A stretch of DNA of 64,000 bases, from the NCBI GenBank assembly GCA_023333565.1, contig JAJKFH010000336.1:62001-126000 (forward strand), written 5' to 3'. The translations under genes and the position numbers were made by a program. Positions 1 through 12,729 of the stretch are shown here, piece by piece (within the stretch, counting starts at the first letter, position 1; each line of letters starts with the position of its first letter). The notes under the pieces are model-generated. The model was not told the DNA's origin, did not search any database, and worked only from the letters and a program-made list of their open reading frames with translations. The stretch comes from Puffinus mauretanicus. Its lineage: Eukaryota > Chordata > Aves > Procellariiformes > Procellariidae.

Positions 1-825
1 AATGGAGTATACAGTTGAAATGATTTAACTTAACTTAAATGTGGTAATGAATTGTCAGAAAATAGCAATTATAACAAAAGTGAGTAGTTAAAAGTTTATC
101 TGAAGGCTATTGCTAAATGAACTCTGCACACCGAGAAATGAAAGCTAGTAAAAATACTGGAAACCAGTTCTGAACACCTTCCGTATTTAAATTTTCTCAT
201 ATATATTGAGTAGAATTTTTTGCAACAAGATTGTTACTTCATCTACATTATAACAAATCTGGAATAACGCTACTGAAGTAGCAGATAGCAGCGTAAAATT
301 TGTATGAAATCAGAAGACTCCAATTAAGCCCGCAATTGCACTGCATAATGTCACAACACTACAGCATCACACACAGGAATGAGTGTGACATCCCAAGTTT
401 TATCAACCAATTTCATCTTCTCTGTCACAATAGAAACCACTTAATTTTAAAAGACTCTAGTTATTTTAGTAGTTACAAAACTCCTACCCCTTACATCCTC
501 TTAGGTGCCAGAGGCTCAATAGTAATTGTAATAGCACAAGCACATTTTACACATTTTATATTTGCACTGAAAAATAAAATAGCAAGGTTATTCTAAAGCT
601 CCTCACTTAGATTCTGAAGTATCACAGAGAAACTTTAAAACAGCCCCAGCTGCTTTGCAAGTACAGCTGAGCACAGCAGCTGAACTTCATACCCACATAC
701 CTTCATGCTACAGTCTGGCCATTTCCCTCAATAGCACATCAAAGGTGTCCAGGCTGGCTGATTTCACTTTCACGTTTGCATTTAAAAAGCTGAGTCAGGT
801 GCTCACAATCACTCCTGATTTAGAT

Positions 826-859
826 CTGTAAATACAAATAACTGTAAATACAAGTAACT
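826..859. repeat. Imperfect 16-bp tandem duplication
   Basis: Two adjacent near-identical copies of a unit beginning CTGTAAATACAA are visible, differing by one base. This is a local duplication with no further sign of function. Confidence 0.7.
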
Positions 860-913
860 GAAAATCAGCCTACTTGTGTCTGACCTGCATTTAAGAGTGG
901 CTGGATCTAGAGT

Positions 914-940
914 GGCAAAGGCAAAGGCAAAGGCAAAGGC
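914..940. repeat. Hexanucleotide microsatellite (GGCAAA)4.5
   Basis: Four and a half perfect copies of GGCAAA stand in tandem. It is a simple repeat, likely to vary in length between individuals. Confidence 0.9.
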
Positions 941-3900
941 ATGAGGCAGTGAGTAGCTCCCACACCTTGTATTGAACGATGCAGTCTCAGCTGTATTAAG
1001 CTTTAACTGGCAGGGACCAAAACTTTTATGGCATTGATAAAATTCAACTAGTGGCTTTTAGTTTTCTGGAGACTAAATAGGCAGATGGACAAGCAAATGT
1101 CAGGGAGAATAAACAGCATCGGTCAAAGATATTGCAAGTGGTAGAAGAAATAAAAGGGGAGGTGTTAAGGAGCTGGAGTTAATGATCTAAACAGGCAAGC
1201 CTTCCTGTGTTTATGAAAGTTGCAACAGGATTTCTAAGTAGGAGGTTTAGCAAACTCAGAAAGAAAGCAGTTTTCAAAGAAAGGGAAAAAAAAAACAAGA
1301 AAGAAAATGATGGACAGAATACTTAAGTAGGCTATGCCCCAGAGAACTACTAAAAACACCAGCAAAACCACTATCTATGTACACTCGGTGCTTTTAACAG
1401 AAGTGAGAATGAAGAAGAAAAAAAATTAAAAGAGTCTCTGAAGTAAAATCCCATTGCTTTCAGTGTCTTGGATAATCAACTCCCAACGTATATTTTGGAT
1501 GTCAAGAAACAGATAACTCCCTAACTCAAGAAGGAGCAAGCAAGTAGTAGAGCTGAAGATCGTGTACAGACCAATTTATTATTCTCAGAGTTATTATTAA
1601 ACAAAAAGCCATATGTAATAAATAATCCTTTTATGGGATCTTTTAGAGTATGCTAACATTTCTACATGAAATAATGGCATACTATGGAATACTAGACAGT
1701 AATGAAATCATCAAAAGCTTATGTGATAATGCTGAATGCATGACCATAAATGGTAACAATGTCAGACAATTACTTGCAGTGAGAGCTGAGGTCAAGGATC
1801 TACCACATCATTACTTTTATTGTCACTGTTCCCTGATTAGATCATGACGAAGACAACCACAGCAAGCAATTAGGCATTTCATCAGAAAAGTGATAAAAGA
1901 TGTTTGTATGACCTTGGTTTTATAATGATGTTTCACTGCACAGTTCAAGAAAAGGCCAGCAATTAGACACAGTCAGTTTGTTCGTCATTAGGAAGATATC
2001 AGATATATCACTGTCTAAAGTCTCAAAAGGAAAATAGATCAAAAAGCGTTGAAATTTGAGAAACATTAGAGTCATTTTGCTGTTCATTAAGTCATGAGAG
2101 AACGCTGATGTCAATCAGCAAACAATTTTCAAGAACTTAACAGGTTTTGGAGAAGTTACATATTCAACACTGTCATAAATACATATACACAGATATCTAC
2201 AACCATAATTGTGAAGAAAATCTATTCACTGCAGAAAAAGCATGCCTCTGAAAAGACTTTGAAATCCACTATAAAAAGTTTATTGGAAATAGGAAATGCT
2301 AAAGAGATAAAACCAGTTTAAGACATTAAATGGCAGGAATATGACAAATGTCACTGAAACACAATTAGAAATGCTGCTAATGTTAGTCCTGTGTCAGGTG
2401 ATAACGTGATCCCAAAAAAGAACAAGTGAGACACATTACTTCGAACATCAGAGAAATTAGTTTAATCAGCAGAGCACTATGTAGCCTCCACAGAGCAGCA
2501 TCAAAAGAATAAATGGTGGAAACTGGGCACCCATCATAAAATACAGGTGGGTAAAAATAACTATAAAAAGTAGTTATGTGTGAAATAAATAAGCTACTTC
2601 ACTTTACTTCCCAATAGGGTAATCTGTTTCCTGGTGTTTGTATGTATTGGTAACCTTTACTTAGGCTCCAAAGAATCTCAAAGGTGGAACGATTGTGGAG
2701 ACATAACCATTTACAGTAAGTGTTAAAAGCAGCGATGGAAAGGTGTTTGCACAGTGGTTCGTGCGATCACTTGGCAGAACAATGACTGTTGGGCTCAAAT
2801 CTAAAAGGGGACAAGGTCCAGCTACATTTTTTCTTTCTGACGGACTGGTGCTCCGGTACATAGTTGAGTAGTTGATGCACAAAGGAGCCTTCGTAGTTAC
2901 AGGAATTGTGTGTATTAACTAGCTAATCATATCTCTGAGCTGAATTCTGTATTAGAGCAATTCCTTGCATCATTAGAGTGATGCTGCTCGGAGAGCTGAC
3001 ACACACTACACAGGCTGCCTTCTTTCTGTTGAAAATCATTACTAGCATGTGGGAAAGTAATTTCAGTGAGCTTCATCAAAAATTACAGTAAATTAATTAA
3101 ACAGTCATTAACTATATTCTACGTTGATTAGTGATACAGATTTTAATCAGTCACACAGACGAAGGAGGCAAGTTATTTTCTTTTGCATTCCCATCTTCTC
3201 ATCTCTGAAAAGTGATGAGTCATAGGGAGCTGCTGAACCCAGCACCTTTTGTCGTTCTTATGCGAACAGCTCATCGCCAGCACGGTTTCACCTAAAAAGG
3301 TCTCAAGAAATTGTGATTGGAAAGCAGCCAGAATTCACCCTTTTGGATCACCAAAACCTCCCAAACTTCTCTTACACTGTTGAAGTTAACAACTGAAATC
3401 AACGAGAAAAATGCCTGCTTGATTTGCATTTTAAGACATTTTAAAGAAAATTACATGAGGGGCTGAAAGTCGACTTTTTATTTCTTTACTATTCACTGAA
3501 GCCTCTCAAAGCTCACAACAAAAAACGGTGTCCCAGTTAGAAAGAGCCCCACTGTTTGCATGAACAACTAAAAGAAGACAAAAATGTGGATGCATTTTTC
3601 TGAATGTGTTAAAAATACAATCTAATTGTGATGCTATTGAAAAAAAAAATAAACTTGTTTCGGCATTTGCCAACTCTTGCTCAGGCTGACTCTTCCTGTC
3701 TTTTCCCTGGGAATACATAAAGCAAAAGTAAAAACACCTGAAGCAGTCCAACAACCATCCTTAAGAAAGTCCACAAGATGATGCTGGCTGTAAGGGGCAG
3801 GTTTTGGAGGGATTAGAGACAAGTGAGGTAACAGAAAAAAGAGCTTGTTAAGCATTAGGATAGTGACAAGAGTAATCCACATCATCCCATTTTAAATCCT

Positions 3901-5889
3901 AATCTTCCAGTGTTTGTTACACTAATAAGTTTCATCTGTGAGGGCAATCTTTGCCTCATTTTCTTTTTTCCTTTATTCTATTTAGATTTGGTGCAAACAT
4001 GGTCTAGAATGTTTAAAAACAAAATTAGTAAAAATTAGCTAAGGGATTGGCTAGCATTTCCCTATCTTTCTTAAAGGCAGTTCTCATGGTCACTGGCCAT
4101 AGCTGGAGTTAGCGCTGCTCCTGTATGCTGTAGAAGTAAATGAGTACTTAGTAGGCTGTATTTATCCATACAGTGCTTATGTGAGCTAGTCAAGTTTTGT
4201 TACTTCCATTTGGCAGATGAGACAGAAAAGCTTATCTGGTTACTGAGGGCCACACTGAAAGTACTTGACAATACTTCCATTATTGTAATTTGTGTAAAAT
4301 TTTGTAAATGTTGTAATACTGTAAGAGCAAGAAATTGCCCCCCACCCCAGTCTCGTATTGCAGTTTCCAGAGGATCGTACCTCCTTCATATCTAGGAGGC
4401 AGTAATCCTGGGACTCTGGAGGCAGGAGTCTGTAGGTTTGGGCTTCGACAGTCCCAGGTTCAACCTGCTCTACACACAAACATATGTGAACACTAATTTT
4501 TCTAGTTGGGTTTTGCACCTTACCTGACGTACTCTGAGGAGACCACATGGAAGCACATGGGTAGATTTGTTCGCACAGTGCAGCATGTAATCTAGTGCTT
4601 TGGCAAGGTTCTAGTAGACTGTCTAAGAGAAGATGAAGGGGTCATTAAAGGATTCACAAACTTTTGGCACTGCATCCAGTTTCTACATATGTCTCTCCCG
4701 CAGTTCTATAAAAATTTGCAAATGCATTGCAAAGATCAAATATACAACAGGCTGTAATCTAGCTCTTAAAGACTGATTATACTGTGCTCTGCTTTGGTAT
4801 CTGAAACTTAGCACACCTGCCTGGGCAACAAAGTTCCTGCCTCACAGCACTAAGATTGCACATTTTACATGATGTAGTAGAAACAGGGACATAAGGTTCA
4901 GGTAACGGCACAACTCACTCTCTACTGTTCTGTTGTAGGCATTGCGGATACAGAGTATCCTGGAACCATTGGAAATATCCAGTAATACAATAGGGAACTA
5001 CCCACCATCAGTTTCCTATACAGTATGAGGGCTAAGCAGGCTAATGAATTCTTGAGTATATGAAGAGGAGATGCCAATTAGAAGTAGGGAGCTATTACCT
5101 CACTAGCAGTGGTGAGACTGCTAGAGGGAAACGTCACCTTTGCTAGCGCCTGTAGCAGAAAAAAATCGTAATGGCAGATGGGAAAGCATTCAGAAAGAGC
5201 TGCAGAGCTTATTTGACTTTTGGAAAGTCTGTCAAACTGTGAGAAGTTTAAGAAGCTCAAGGCTAAAGGAACATTAAAAGGCAATTTGATCCCAGTCTGT
5301 AAATTCGTCATGGCAAGGAGATTTCAGATAAGAGAGGACTGTAGCAAACAAAGACAGAAAAAGATCCAATACCTGGAAGATCAATTTATACAAATCTTGA
5401 CTGGTGATAAAGAACAGGATTAACCTCAGTGAATTTAGCCATCTAAAAGTCGAGCATCTACTAGTTATTTAGGCATCCTCACTAATACGTTGAAAGAGGC
5501 ATTGTCAGAGGGCAATTCATCCCACCTCTCTTAGGATGGATTGAATCACTTGGAAGCTTCTCTTCATCGATTTTTTGACATTATGGTGGAAGATGAGCTT
5601 ATACAAGTCACTAACATTTAACCAGCTGAAGTTTCACAGTGGGATTCATCTCACCTAAGTGTACATTTCTTTTCAAAGTTGGCAATTCACCAAGGAAATG
5701 TCTTGAGATGCAGCAGAATACCCATTACTTATGATTTTAAAACTGGCAAGAGGGCTCGTGGAATATAAGCAAGAGTCACTGGATGGGAAGGTAGGTCTGC
5801 ACAGGAGGCCAAACTGAGGACCCTAAGGAGATTTATCTGGGGGATGTGTAAGGCTGCGTTCCCAGAAGACTCACACCAACATCAGTTTT

Positions 5890-6613
5890 CACAGAATCAT
5901 AGAATCAGTTAGGTTGGAAAAGGCCCTTAAGATCATCGAGTCCAACTGCAAACGTAACAGTGCCAAGTCCACCACTAAACCATGTCCTTCAGTGCCACGT
6001 CTACACCTCTTTTAAATACCTCCAGGGATGGTGACTCAACCACTTCCCTGGGCAGCCTGTTCCAATGCTTGACAACCCTTTCAGTGAAGAAATTTTTCCT
6101 AATATCCAATTTAAACCTCCCTTGGCACAACTTGAGGCCGTTGCGTCTCGTCCTATCGCTAGTTACTTGGGAGAAGAAACGGACACCCGCCTCGTTACAA
6201 CCTCCTTTCAGGTAGCTGTAGAGCGCGATGAGGTCTCCCCTCAGCCTCCTCTTCTCCAGGCTAAACAACCCCAGCTCCCTCAGCCGCTCCTCATAAGACT
6301 TGTGCTCCAGGCCCTTCACCAGCTTCGTTGCCCTCCTCTGGACACGCTCCAGCACCTCCATGTCCTTCTTGTGGTGAGGGGCCCAAAACTGAACACAGTA
6401 TTCGAGGTGCGGCCTCACCAGTGCCCAGTACAGGGGCACGATCACCTCCCTGCTCCTGCTGGCCACACTATTTCTGATACAGGCCAGGATGCTGTTGGCC
6501 TTCTTGGCCACCTGGGCACACTGCCGGCTCATGTTCAGCCGGCTGTCAATCAGCACCCCCAGGTCCTTTTCCGCTGGGCAGCTTTCCAGCCACTTTTCCC
6601 AGGCCTGTAGCAT
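5890..6613 (-). mobile_element. CR1 LINE, 5'-truncated 3' fragment
   Basis: Read on the minus strand, the element carries the last part of the CR1 reverse-transcriptase frame, then about 85 bases of 3' UTR. It ends in the CR1 terminal octamer motif (ATTCTATG followed by ATTCTGTG, plus-strand 5890-5905). The plus strand starts with CACAGAATCATAGAATC and then GGTTGGAAAAGG, the usual reverse complement of a bird CR1 tail. CR1 copies are normally truncated at the 5' end and lack a clear target duplication, as here. The truncation point is near 6610-6614, where homology to the coding frame stops. The tail has one and a bit octamers plus unique sequence, not poly(A), as expected of CR1. Confidence 0.95.
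5975..6613 (-). pseudogene. CR1 ORF2 remnant: C-terminal end of reverse transcriptase
   Basis: A 212-codon open frame encodes the end of the CR1 ORF2 protein. Near its start it has the segment KDLGVLID, followed by a helical stretch with [12 protein letters not shown], then [12 protein letters not shown] and a final [19 protein letters not shown]. These are the characteristic blocks just downstream of the RT catalytic core in CR1 and related LINEs. The endonuclease domain and the catalytic YADD region are missing because the copy is 5'-truncated, so the frame is a dead remnant. The methionine at 6613 lies at the truncation junction and is not a true start. The frame has no stops or frameshifts over 212 codons, so the copy is not very old. 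Confidence 0.9.
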
Positions 6614-9600
6614 GGCATGGGATTGTTATGACCCCAGCATCACATTTTCCTAGCGTCACATTCTCGTCAGACTTACAGAGCAATCAGAAAACACAGGCCA
6701 ACAGCTGCACATCAAAAATCACACAGTGCTTTTTCCAATTGTTTCATCCTCTACCATTAGGGAACACAGGGGACAAACATGTGGCCTTCCTCCTCCCCAC
6801 CTCTTCCAATAAATGCCTGATTATGCAGCTGCTGCATAATAGCTGCTGATGCCAGTGGGACCACGCGGTGACTGCGTAATCGCACCAAAGAATGGAAGTC
6901 TCTGGGCAAAGTCTCATCTCGGCACCACCTGCCAAATCCTCGTCTCTCATGTTCTGCAGGCACAGAAAGCCAGTGGTGGTAGCAGAGCTGAAGAGGTGAA
7001 GATTATTTTTGTGTATAAGTAACTGGTTTCCAGTTCTTTATTTGGAAGTGCTGTAAGGTTATAGTGGACACAAGAACATTGACATAGCACAGCAGGATTC
7101 TCTGTTACAGTGCGTGCGTGTGATAGCTGTTGCTGAATTACTCATTCTGAATTATTACGGTCTTTCTGCCTCTCATCTAATATTAAGGTGCACACCTGAA
7201 AACCGCAGTCATCACTGGGCAACTGCAAGAAGCCTTAATGTCTGTCATGAAAAAATGAGCATACAATAGATCCACAATACAAAATGTGCACACACATGCA
7301 GACAAATGAGTAAATAATGAAGAATAACGTAGAACAAACAGAGAATAACCCACCAGCTGGCAGTCATAATTGTTCAAAACAAAAATTTCCATGCTTCATA
7401 AATTATCATTCAAACCAAGCCATACCAAGTGGAATACCTCAGCCCGATGACGCCAAGCAAGCACTGTTTTTCTTTCTCTGTGACTCAAGAAATGCTGCTC
7501 AGCAGGGGTCATAACACTCTCATTGTTCCACGCACAAAGATCCTGTTGCAGCCAAAGGACGTTTTACACCCCAGCAGACCAATATCTAGATGCAGCTGTG
7601 AGACAATTTAAAAATAATAAACCAGTCACAGTTCCACCACTGGCGTCAAAGCATGTTTCTTTGTAAAGCTGGCAATACAGCTCAGATGATAACCACGAAA
7701 AAGAAATTATTTTCGTGCCTCTTGCACTCTGCTAAAATTGTCCAGAGTCCTTGGCCTCTTCTCTTTCCACATCTCAACACACCTCAACTTCTCCTATGGC
7801 TTTTTACGTGGGAAAGGCAGGAAGGAAAGAGGGAAGACACATTCTGCATAAAATTGTCTTTCTAACATCTCTTCCAGCAGGTAGTGCTCTTTCCAGCAAT
7901 GGTGTTGCGGGTGTCACCCTTCTGCTCCTAACTGCAAATAAACAAAGTTAAAAATTATGTATTGCTTGGTTATGTGCAAAGAAACATACACTGGATGTAC
8001 AACAGGAAGCCAAACAGTAACCAGATTAAATAGCAACAGCTTTACTCCTATTTTTTAATTGTTGGTAATTTTGTTAATGTTAAAAAGCTGTTCCATGCTT
8101 TTTTTTGAAGGATCTTCAGAATTTTATTTTAGAAGAAATAGTTTTAGATTTTGTACTGCTAGAAAAGCCACACAAATTCAGTTGAGGGAAAAAAATTTTA
8201 CACAGAAAGAACAGTTACAGGAAACACAATGATTATTTCATCCTACATTGAAATCTAGCTCTCAACACTGTAATTAGTACATATTTTTCCTTGAGCTCTG
8301 ACTCAGAAGACTAGCCCTCTTAATACTGAAAAGTGAAAGTAGAAAACAAGGCTCTTTGGTAAAAGAAGTAACTATTTCAAGAAATACAATTTTTTCCATA
8401 TGCGATTAATATGCATTTTATTTCCAGAAGTGAAAGAATTTCCTGTATTGTGCGGAGGTAAATAAAAAAGCTGATTTACTGGGAGTAAATATACAACTCT
8501 GGGCTAAACCACAGGTTTGGGGATCAAAATTCAAGTGCTGAAACAGATTCCTCCCTCCTAAATAGACCGTTCTGCAGTTGGAGCAAGTTCAGCCTCTGGC
8601 AAGGCTAAGGGAAGCAGCACACGCATCTTGTTTCAGCTCTCCTGGAGGAAGCAGCAGTTATTATAGAAGGCTTTTAATGCGCAGGAGAGAAAAATGGGAG
8701 GAAGAAGGGGAGTAACTTAGAAAGTCAAATGAAATGCAGAGGCTTGGCGGGGACTGAGGAGCTGCTGGGGGGTTGTTGGGCATGGGAACCAGCCACCTTC
8801 CTCTTCAGGGCCACTGTTCTGCCTGCAGCACCCACCTTCTACCGAAGGGAAGGAAGAGCCTGGAGTATTTCATAGTGTCATTAGGAATTGTGGGTAATCC
8901 AGCTGGGATCCGGTTCAAGCAGTATATTAATCTGATCTGCTTTGGAAACCAACTTTGCTGCCTTCTTTCAAATGGAATCTAGAAAAAATTCTTCTCCTGC
9001 TTCTAACATAAATCCCCTGAAATCTCAGTGGCTTTTGGTTTCATTGACTTCCATGGGCCTTGAAAGAAGTCGGCACCTTGAAGCTCTACAAATGGTACCA
9101 AAACACTCAAACCCCTTTCCCCCCTTTCAGCATGTTTCAACAGTTCAATTTCCATGAATGTGTTTGTTTTTATCTTCTGTTGGACTTCAGGACATGCCAG
9201 GCAGCAATTTTAATAGATTGAATTTTGCTGATGCCAAGGTGGCAAAGAGCACTAGGCAAAAAGAGATAATAAAAGGAGCAGGATATTCACCTGATGTAGG
9301 TTGGCCTACTTTTGTTTAGCTCAATAGTTCATTCTTGAATTTTACAAAGAAACTAAACTACAGTTATATATGAAATGTGGGAGATTATCTACAGAAACCG
9401 TGGACCAGATAAATAAATAATAGATACATATATACACACATATATACATATATACATAAACACGTGCATGCGCACTCATATCACTATACATATACCCACA
9501 TAGCTCCTTACATATGGCCTTACACATTTCTGCTGCACTTACTAACTTTTCTGTACAGCTCAATTAACGTCGAGGTACAAACCAGGTACATCATCCTGTA

Positions 9601-12600
9601 TAACAGAGCTGCATTTAACCTCAGCTGTAAGTTGCAAAGACCTGTTACAACACTTAGAATTGACCATCCACATGAGTAAAGATACTCTACACTGAATATA
9701 GCTTGCATAAACATCCTTTTAAATTATGTCCTTCATTTATAAATAAATTATTGGTCACTGTATGGCAAAGGAATTACAAAAAAATTAAAAGTTACTAGAC
9801 TTAATGAAAGAATACACTCAATAACTGCTCTTCTTTCTGAATCAGGCACTACTGTTATACCAAAGTTTTGGTGTTTTTGTTTTTAAAATACCCCTAGTAA
9901 AGTTTTTGGGTGCATTAGGAGATTGCATAAGCAGGGAATGGCAGTGTCCTAGCAAGCTATATCATAAATCACATGGCAATTTTTATTGCTTGCTTTTTAA
10001 ACCTGGCTTTCAATTTGTAGTGGATGTGTTAAATTCAAGATGTCAGCCAACATGAAAGGAGGCCTTTTTCTCATATCACGTACCTGAATTTTACATAGAA
10101 GGGCACGCTCCTGTAAAGCCCCTTGTACTTTTCATTGTGCTTTCTTGGATCTTAGATGTATGGGTTGACACTGCTGTATAAGAGCTCAGCAAACATGAAG
10201 AATGCTTGAGTATCTTAGGTATTTCAAAGCCCCTTTGTGGGAACAGATTTTGAAAGCTGGTGACATCAGTTTTTGGGAATCTGGGATGAGCTGAAATCAG
10301 AGGCATTCAGATAATTTAGTCCTTACCACTGATGTAGAAATATTCAAAGGTTCACAGATTTTTTTACAAGCTTTTACAGCAGTACCAGGAGATTTCACTG
10401 TGCAAAAAAAAATTGAGTATCAAGCCCTACTCCAAAGCGTGCCCATCTATTAGCCCATCCACAGGAGCATGCAGCATCTCTTGGGGTGCTACAGTCACGA
10501 GCCTCAGGGATGCACCTTTCCTGCCACTCAGCCAATGGAAGTTCATGAGAGAAGGAAAAAAAAAATATCTTTGGGACTGCACATGCACATGTAGGGTAAG
10601 AAGCTGCTTTTCTTTCCAGGGGTAGCTGTATGTGAGGACATACCTACAGGCCTTGGTTTTTCCATCAAAATCTTTTAGAATGTTATAGGTCTTAAACATG
10701 TGAATCAAATCTGCTCATGAATAAACATGAGGGAAGAAGGTTTCTAACCAGAACATGGAGACTACAGAACAACTTCCACTTAGTGGTACTGGGTTGTAAA
10801 TAGCACAAAGCTGGATATATTTACATAGAAGATTATATATTTGCATGTGGCAGTATGAGACTGAACATGATAGTAACAGAAATCCATCCTAGCGTTACAC
10901 GTATTTATAATTCAGTTTTCGGGGGCAGTGGGACTACTCATTCCCTAAGTTAGGCATGGGACTTTTAGGCACCTGCACCTGAGCTGATTAGCCATCAGTT
11001 TCTTTTGGAGCCAGTAAGGACAAAGGGGAGTCCTCGCAGCATCACTCACCCAACTTGACACCTATCCCAGGAGGAGGAGAGTAGCCCTGCAGAGGTGCCT
11101 GTTGCTTTCTGTTGACAATAAAGGAGCCTGAGGCGAGTCTCTGGAAATGAAGACATCTAACCACTTTGTTGTCTAAAGTTAGGTGAGATGAAACCCACTT
11201 ACAGTATCTATGCCGTTAAATTACACATAGCAATAATCTCCTTTCCAAAGCAACATGCCTGCCCAAGACCTTAAAGAAACAGGCGAAAAAAAACCTGTCT
11301 TGCCTCTAGCCATAGTTCCTCTTGGCCTTTCCGTGTCCAAATATCCCGAGTCATCTTCTTCTATGACAGGAATGCAATTAAAGCTATTTGGTCAATCCAG
11401 TTAGATGAAAATATGTGAAAACGAGCACAGTCTCAAGTGGAACCAGAAGTCTGAGTTCGTTACATGATAGCCCTATTCAGTTTGGTACCGTGATTCGTTG
11501 AGGTCTTGAAAAAAATTGAAGGCAGTTCAAACTGTATACATAACGAAACCAGGGTTTTTTTTTTGTGAACCATGCAAATTAATTTGCCTTCAGGTGTATC
11601 AGTTATTTAATGGTTTCTACACATTAGCCTACAGGAAAATTAGACAACAACCAGCCTCAGTGACGCATCTGATTCAGGCATCCTGGTAGTGACTTGGGGG
11701 TTTCATAGGTGTCTGGCAAATTAGTAAGGCCAGCTCACTTTCACTTTTACTTGTAATTGGCCATCTACACTTTTAAGATGCTTTGGAAGGCCCAGGGTGT
11801 TTTGAGTATGTTTTTTGAAACAACCTTAAGAGGAGGAAGAAAACATTTCAAGTCATTAAAAATCAGACTGCAATGCTTCAATGAGGGAAGACAGATGCAG
11901 CTTTTCAGTGATCATCTTTCAATTTATGTCCTCAAACCTTCATCTGTTCTTCTATTCAACGCTCATAAATCAGAACTTTGAATGCTTCATATTTCCTTAA
12001 AAAAAAACCCTCAGAAATTCTCCAAGAGAACTGGATGTTTTTACTTTCCAGAACTGTATTCAGGAGTATCAACCATTTCAGGAACTATCAAATGAAAAAC
12101 ATTGCTACTAATTGAAAAATACTTGACTTTCAAAAGCACAGGATTACTTCAGAAACCATTATTCACAGTAAGTAATATTTATTTATGTTAGCAACCCTAT
12201 TGGTTTCACATCACTGCTCTTTGTAAGTAAGAATTGTAAAATATGGCCTTTAGTAAAAAACAGAGAAAATTGTATCCTGTGTGGTTTCATTCCTCTCCCA
12301 CCCAACCCAGTTGATGGGACAAAAGATGTATTTAATTTGTACAATTATAGATATTCCAGAAACTCTACAGGAAACCCGTTTTCTCTCTCAGCTTTGGTCT
12401 GTAAGCCAGGCAGCCATATTAATAACAGAAGTTAAGCCAGCTGCTGTTTCAATACCCGCAGTTCTGTTGGAGGAGGTGGGGAAGGCAAGTCCTCGCCTGC
12501 AGCAGCTCTCCAGGCTCACTCCAAGTGCCAAGTCTCCTCCTGCATCCGTCTGTGAGACAGACCTGGGATCCGAGCAGATCCCAAGCTTCATTTACCAAAA

Positions 12601-12679
12601 AGCAGCCAGATTGTCGGTAACAAGACCGTAAGCCATGCCAAAACCAGCGCTGGTGTAGGGCCTCCCCTTCGTTGCAGGG
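6614..12679. other. Unique non-coding DNA, no gene recognised
   Basis: There is no open frame with a recognisable product and no RNA gene. The only distinctive item is the TA/CA-rich microsatellite at 9425-9470. Base composition is AT-rich throughout. Confidence 0.6.
9425..9470. repeat. TA/CA-rich microsatellite
   Basis: Alternating ATA and CACA blocks (TACATATATACACACATATA and similar) form an impure dinucleotide tract, running into ACGTGCATGCGCA, an alternating purine-pyrimidine stretch. Confidence 0.8.
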
Positions 12680-12729
12680 GAGAGCTGGGAGGCAATTTCT
12701 AGCTGGTTGCAATTTGTTTCCCAGCTCTC
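12680..12729. repeat. Small inverted repeat (hairpin), 16-bp arms
   Basis: The arm GAGAGCTGGGAGGCAA (12680-12695) is matched by TTGTTTCCCAGCTCTC (12714-12729), its reverse complement except for two positions that would still pair as G-U in RNA. The loop is 18 bases. It is shorter than a usual microRNA precursor and no longer stem could be extended from it. Confidence 0.6.

Larger units (their letters stand above)
1..5889. other. Unique AT-rich non-coding DNA, no gene recognised
   Basis: No open frame longer than about 100 codons occurs here, and none of the short ones resembles a known protein. It holds a hexanucleotide repeat (914-940), a small tandem duplication (826-859) and a TAAT-rich patch around 3060-3150. 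The stretch just before the CR1 end (about 5700-5889) shows nothing recognisable. It is probably intergenic or intronic. Confidence 0.6.

Noticed and set aside
6065..6610. 181-codon plus-strand open frame over the CR1
   Set aside because: It is the antisense shadow of the CR1 reverse-transcriptase frame. The minus-strand translation matches CR1.
9425..9470. Z-DNA-forming or regulatory element at the TA/CA tract
   Set aside because: The tract is short and impure, so it is better described as an ordinary microsatellite.
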